DNA of 16,087 nt from Acephala macrosclerotiorum (taxonomy: Eukaryota; Ascomycota; Leotiomycetes; Helotiales; Mollisiaceae), in the NCBI GenBank assembly GCA_014904845.1, contig MU119784.1:3365-19451 (forward strand), read 5' to 3'. Positions 10,915-16,087 of the stretch are shown one piece after another. Position numbers and translations under genes: made by a program. Under the pieces are notes generated by a model. That model saw only the letters and a program-made list of their open reading frames with translations. It was not told the DNA's origin and made no database searches. Within the stretch, counting starts at the first letter, position 1, and each line of letters starts with the position of its first letter.

Positions 10915-11094
10915 ATGTGCGAAGAGAAAAGACTGTCAATCTCGGCCAAGACTGAGATCACGAAGGCATCCCACGCAACTCCAACTGAGGATCGTGAAGT
11001 GTTTTTGTCGAATACGAGACTCATTGAAATCTGGGAGGTGGGGCATGAATCACTTGAGCGCAACGGGGGGATTTGGAATGATACGATGTATTGA
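10915..11094 (+). CDS. Small ORF at the right end of the island (unrecognised)
   Basis: From the ATG this frame encodes 59 residues; the open frame extends upstream to 10888 (69 codons in all). The composition is balanced and soluble-protein-like, with Lys/Glu/Arg in the first half and Trp, Ile, Glu and Asn in the second (for example Leu-Ile-Glu-Ile-Trp-Glu-Val-Gly-His-Glu). It stops about 60 bases before composition collapses into AT-rich DNA, so it could be a last exon. An overlapping ATG frame at 10884-10955 is also hydrophilic, and a 65-plus-codon frame runs antisense, so frame choice is uncertain. No family is recognised. Confidence 0.15.
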   Translation: MCEEKRLSISAKTEITKASHATPTEDREVFLSNTRLIEIWEVGHESLERNGGIWNDTMY

Positions 11095-11154
11095 AAGATG
11101 AAAGAGAAGTATTATTACTATTCATAATCGAATTCCCGTAAGCGAGCACCACTC

Positions 11155-11530
11155 GATTAAAAACATCTTTATTTATCAAATTACTACTATACTTCAAAAT
11201 TTTGTAAAACTACAATTATTTTATTAATTGATTTGAAACTTGAAATAAAGAATTATTATTTGTTTAAATATAATCGCGTAAAATTATTTTTTATATTCGA
11301 ATTTTTTTAGTAATTTAATTGTATATTTATTACGTTTTATTTATTTTGATTTAAAATTTAATACGATTACTTTTAATGTGACTACTAAACTTTAAATAAT
11401 TTTTTACTACTATTTCTAAGGACTAAAAAAAAGTATACTAGTATAAATAAATAAAAAATATTAAATTTTTTATATTTAGAATTAAATTACGTATAACGGT
11501 ACTAGTTTAAATGCGTATTAATAATATTAT
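11155..11530. other. Intermediate-composition shoulder, right edge of GC island
   Basis: No gene is seen. Composition drops abruptly near 11155, but for about 375 bases non-CpG G and C stay more frequent than in the block beyond, including GTGACTACT near 11377 and AAGGACT near 11419 and ACGGTACTAG near 11497. This mirrors the left shoulder and fits spread of repeat-directed mutation into flanking unique DNA (inference). Confidence 0.5.
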
Positions 11531-12750
11531 TTTACTATATTAGTTTTAAAAATTTTAAAACAAATACTTGAAATTTAATCGTTTTTTTTTTTAGATTTAA
11601 TAAGAATTTTTTATTAATTTTTATTATAATTATTTTATTATTTAATAAACGATTTATTTATTTTTTTAATTGTTTTTATAATTTTTTTAATTTTTTTATT
11701 TAATTGAATTTTAATTTTTAATTCGATTTAATAAATTATCATTTTAATTATTTTTATTTTATTATTTATTTTATTATTTAAATTTAAATTTTTATTTTTT
11801 TATATTTTTTTTATTTTATAATAATAATATTACGAAAATTTCGATTTTTATATTTTAAAATAAAATTTTTCGAAAAACTTTTTAATATAATATTAAATAT
11901 ATTATTTATTATTAATATAATATTATATAAATATTACGTACGATATTAAATTACACGAGATTAATATTATTTTAATTTTATTTTTTTTAGTATATTTTTT
12001 GAATTTAAAGTTTATTCTTTAGAAAAATCAATTAATATAATCAATATATATATTAAAATTTAAAAAAAGTTTTACGTACGTTTAAATCGTTTATTAATAA
12101 TACGATATTTTTAGTACGATATTAATATTAATTAATAATTGCTTTTAACCACGGATTAATAAAAATTAATTAAATAAAATTAAATATTTTTAATTAAAAA
12201 TAATATTAAATTAATTGTTAAAAAGTACTAAAAAATTTTAAATTAACGCTTTTGAATATTATCGAACTACGAAAAATTTTACTATTTTTCGTAAAAACGA
12301 TATTTTAATATTTTTTCGATATTCGAAAAATTTAAATATATATTAATTTTAAAAAAATTCGAATTTTGATTATTTATTCAAATGCGCGTTTATTATACAA
12401 AATAATATTATTTATAAAAAATTTAATTAAATAATTAATTAAATTATTATATTTATTATTTGATCGAATATTATTTTAAATAATATTTTTATTTTTTATT
12501 TCGATTATATTTACATTTTATAATCTCGAATTAATCGATCGATAATATATTAATATTATTTTACGATTATTCGAAATATTTATAAATTACTTTCAAAAAC
12601 GCTTATTACAAAAATTATTAAATTAATTAATCGAAATATTTATTCGTTAAAAATATTTATTTATTTTTGTATTTTTTTTTTTCACTTTATTATTTATTTT
12701 AATATTCGTTTTATTATTTATTTTCTAATATTTACTTTTATTAAAACGTT
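11530..12750. repeat. AT-rich, RIP-degenerated DNA, T-rich on plus strand
   Basis: No gene is seen. Composition is again nearly all A and T, with C and G surviving mainly as TCG, ACG and CGA. The plus strand is T-rich, as in most of the left block. Stops are dense in all frames. A short direct repeat (TTATTATTTATTTT, about 12688-12725) lies near the right end. The ancestral element cannot be identified. Confidence 0.7.
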
Positions 12751-15700
12751 TAAAATTACACGATAAAATGAATTTCAAAAAAAAAAAATCGATACTATAC
12801 AAAATAAATCGAATAAATATATTGAAAAAAAAAAAAAATATTACAAACAAATAAAATGTATTAATAATCGTTTATAGAAATATTTTCAAATTTTTTTTAA
12901 TAAATATACAAATAAAATATTTCGATTAACGAGTAATAATATTCAACGAAATCTTCAAAAAATTTTATTTATATATAAAATATATATTTTTAAAAAAAGA
13001 TTATTTATAATCAAAGAATTTAAAAAAAATCGTTTTTACGAAAAAATATTATAAATAAACTAAAAAAATCTATAAACAATTAAATAAAAATTAATTCATT
13101 TTTTAATATTATTTAAAATACTTAAAAAACAAATGAAATTGTAAAATAAATATATTTTAATACAATTTGCTTTTACAAATATTAAAATTTCAATTTCAAA
13201 ATATTCGATTTCAAAGTATTTCAATTTCAAATATAAAATCTACGAATATATAATTTCAAATTAAACAATCTTAAAATATATAATTATTGAACGTATAATT
13301 TCAAAATTATTTATTTTAATAATCAAAAAATTAATAAAATAATATACGAAATCGTAATAACGTAATTTCGAATTAAAATACTCGATTAAATATTAATTTT
13401 TAATATAATAATTTTTAATTATAATCGTAATAAAATACGTTAATTAAACTATTTATAGACTTAATAAAAGTTTATATTAACGATAAAAAGTATAGTAAAA
13501 AATGTACGATATTTTCAATAATAAATTAAAAATTTTTTATAATTATTATATTAAAATTAAATTTTCAAAGAATTAATATTGTAAAACGTTTTTTATTAAT
13601 TTAATCGATCGTACAAATAAATATTATTATAATAAAATTACTAAACAAAAATACGATTTCGAAACGATAATAATTATAATAAAAAAATATTTCGAAATCA
13701 AAAAAAATCGATAATTTTATATATCGATATAATAAAATATAATATTATTATAAATTATTATAATAAATTCATTGAAAAACAAAACAAAATATTTATAATT
13801 ATTTTTCGATTAATTTTAAAAAATTTAATTTAAATTATTTTATAAATATTAAACAAATTACAATTTACGAAATCGAATTATTAACGCTTATAAAAATATT
13901 AAAAAATGTAAATTCGCGTTTTACAAATTAATAAATACGTACGAAAACGTATATATTAATTTACGAGTATTAATTAAAATCGAAATAAACGCGTACAAAA
14001 CGTAATAATATAATATTAAATAAATCAAATTTATAAAAAATATAAATATAATAATAAACGAGTTTTAAAACGTAATCGATTTTTAAAATCGAACGAAAAA
14101 AATAAAAAAAATTACAATAAAAATTTTCGAAATAAAAATCGTAAATATTTATTTTTAAAATATTATATTTATAATAAATCGAATTATTAATCAACGAAAT
14201 ATATAATAAATAAATAATAATAAATATATTTAAAATTTCGATAATAAATTCAATATACGACGAATTATAAAATTATATTAATATATTATTAGAATTTTTT
14301 TATTAAAACTAAAAAAATAAAAAATTTAATAAAAAACAACGAATCAAAAAAAATAAAACAATTATTAATAAATATAAAAATAAAAAACGAAAACGAAAAC
14401 TATATTATTATAATTAAAACAATTAATAATATTCAAATAATAATTATTTTAAACGATTAATTTACTTGTTATATTATTATTAAAAAATATATTTTTAATT
14501 TATTATATTTATTTAATAATTACGTAATATTTATATTCGAAAATCGATATTTTTTAAAAGTTTTTTAAAAAATTATATTAAATAATAAAACAATAAATAT
14601 ATTTATTATTGAATAATCGCAATTTTTAACGTTATAAAAAATCGATAATAGTATTTAATTCGATATATTTACGATTAAAATATATAAAATTCGATTCGAA
14701 AAAAAAATAATATTATTATAAAAACTTATTCGAATAAATACTTTTATAAATATTATTATATTTTATATCGTTTTAATAAATATATTATTTTTATATTATA
14801 TTTAAAATATAAATATAATAAATATAAAATTTAATAATTTTGAAAATATTTTAATTTAAAAAAATAAAATCGTATTAATTATACGAAAATAAAAACATTT
14901 GTAAATATTATTAAATCAATTAAAATAGAATTTAATATAAAATTATTTTATCGAAATCGAATTATATTAATTATATCGACAATTTGAATATTTATTAATT
15001 CGACGTTTAATAAATTTTTTTTAATAAATTAATTATAATATAAATACGAAATATATTAAATATTTTATTAAATATTATTATTATTATTAAATATATAAAT
15101 AATTATTCAATAAATTTAAATTTATTTTATAAAACGATTACGAATTTAATTATTTAATAATCGTCGACGTATTATATATAAACGATAAATTAATTTTACA
15201 AATAGTCGATTTATTAATAGTATTTTAAATTGTGAGATTTTTTAGAGATATATTAATAAAAATAATATAAAATATTTTTCGTTTATATTAAATTGATACG
15301 TATTAAAAACTATCGAATTATATTATTTATAACGTAAAAAAAAACTTTTTATCGATTAAATTTAAATAAAATACGAAATCGATAATAATTAAAATTAAAA
15401 AAATATTTATTAAAATTTATAACAACGTAAAAAAAATAAAAAAATACTATATTTTATTACGTTGAACGTATAAAATTATACGCAATAAATTAAACAACGA
15501 ATAAATTAACAAAAAAATAATTTTATAAATAATAATTAAAATTATTAACAATTTAATAAAATCAAATAAAATTGTATTTATTTTATTAATCTTTGAAATC
15601 TATTTTAAAATAACTAATAAAAACGCGTTATTATTATTTATTATTAAAAAATCGAAAACAATTCGTATAATTATTAAAAAAATACGACGTTTATACGTTG

Positions 15701-16087
15701 AAAAACAAATTACAAACACGTTCGCGATAAAAAACGATTTAAATATTTAATTTACTTTAGAATTATTACTATTTTCAAATGTACGCATTTAATACAAAAA
15801 AAACGATTAAAAAAATTATATAAATTATTAGTAATCGACAATTAAATATATAAAATCGATATATTTTATAAGTTTATTAATTTTCGTTTAATAATTATCA
15901 AATTATATTATATGAAATCGAAAATTTTAAATACTTTAAAAACTTTAAAAATAAACGAATAAAATAATTCAATATTTATTTCGTTAAATAAAGTAAATAA
16001 ATAATATTATTAAAACTTTTTTTAAAATTTATTTTAAAAATATAATCGAGAACGATCGAAAAAATCGCGTAATAAAAATATTTTTTA
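12750..16087. repeat. AT-rich, RIP-degenerated DNA, A-rich with C exceeding G on plus strand
   Basis: No gene is seen. Near 12750 the plus strand turns A-rich. C survives in CpG and also in CpA (many ACAA, TCAA), whereas G outside CpG becomes rare, so TpG is largely gone. All five C in 14041-14100 are in CpG. Coding strands of fungal transposons are often A-rich, so this may be decayed transposon DNA in plus orientation (inference). I looked for traces of reverse transcriptase, integrase and DDE transposase and could not defend any. The stretch runs off the window end. Confidence 0.65.
13193..13305. repeat. Degenerate repeat array of ATTTCAAA with ~15-bp periodicity
   Basis: The octamer ATTTCAAA occurs at 13193, 13208, 13224, 13253 and 13298. 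The spacings are 15, 16, 29 and 45 bases, all close to multiples of 15. This suggests a decayed minisatellite whose units have drifted. No function is implied. Confidence 0.5.

Larger units (their letters stand above)
8880..11155. other. GC-balanced island inside the AT isochore
   Basis: Base composition jumps to roughly balanced at about 8880 and falls back at about 11155. Sampled lines range from about 35% GC (9841-9900) to 57% GC (9481-9540). All dinucleotides including CpC, CpT and GpG are common, so this DNA has not suffered the mutation seen on both sides and is probably single-copy or a late insertion (inference). The longest frame without stops is 95 codons (10316-10603, plus). Runs of this length are expected by chance in six frames of a 2.2-kb stretch, so coding content is unproven. 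Good-looking 5' splice sites occur on both strands: GTAAGT at 9336-9341 plus, GTGAGT at 9599-9604 plus, and GTAAGT at 10317-10322 minus. The stretch could be intergenic DNA, a pseudogene remnant, or a small multi-exon gene. No tRNA B box, 5S rRNA, or transposon motif was recognised. Confidence 0.85.

Noticed and set aside
8880..11155. tRNA, 5S rRNA or rDNA fragment in the island
   Set aside because: No GGTTCGA-type B box, cloverleaf or familiar rRNA segment was found on either strand.
13970..14194. 74-codon minus-strand ORF
   Set aside because: It is rich in Tyr, Phe, Ile and Asn with no motif. It reflects the A-rich plus strand, where stops are rarer on the complement in this frame.
13860..15260. 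Possible decayed retrotransposon polymerase or integrase
   Set aside because: I searched the A-rich right block for reverse transcriptase, RNase H, integrase and zinc-knuckle traces. Any match required assuming too many mutations, so no element type can be supported.
1..16087. Mitochondrial genome or genome of a naturally AT-rich organism
   Set aside because: There are no mitochondrial genes, tRNAs or rRNAs in 16 kb. CpG excess with loss of CpC and CpT, next to a balanced island, fits targeted C-to-T mutation better than uniform AT drift.

Overview
The window looks like a piece of a nuclear AT isochore from a filamentous ascomycete (Pezizomycotina). It has the marks of saturated repeat-induced point mutation (RIP) and is interrupted by one GC-balanced island of about 2.3 kb. 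The organism call is an inference from base composition. Two blocks, roughly 1-8590 and 11530-16087, are so AT-rich that whole lines lack any G or C (for example 2701-2760). Most surviving C and G sit in CpG (for example all five C in 14041-14100). C in CpC and CpT is rare, and no long open frame survives. This is expected where repeats were mutated C-to-T on both strands with CpG largely spared.

Layout: 1-7560 is AT-rich DNA, mostly T-rich on the plus strand after the first ~275 bases. 7560-8590 is AT-rich but A-rich, with more C than G. 8590-8880 is an intermediate zone. 8880-11155 is the GC-balanced island (sampled lines run from about 35 to 57% GC). 11155-11530 is a second intermediate zone. 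11530-12750 is AT-rich and T-rich, and 12750-16087 is AT-rich and A-rich with C exceeding G. The strand-composition switches near 7560 and 12750 may be joins between decayed elements in different orientations, but no element type can be named.

The island is the only part that could hold functional sequence. It has no convincing gene. Its longest uninterrupted frame is 95 codons, and several frames of 60-95 codons are expected by chance in 2.2 kb of such DNA read six ways. Six weak coding candidates are listed at low confidence, on conflicting strands. The most interesting are a minus-strand frame ending in an acidic Ser/Asp/Gln-rich tail, a 48-residue minus-strand peptide with a hydrophobic N-terminal segment, and a plus-strand frame ending near the right island edge. 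A short multi-exon gene cannot be excluded without transcript or homology data.

No tRNA, rRNA, CRISPR array, complete transposon, or recognisable biosynthetic or defence system was seen. I found no evidence for a new multi-gene system. The notable points are the extreme CpG-sparing mutation pattern, the sharp island edges with graded shoulders, and the strand-composition switches.
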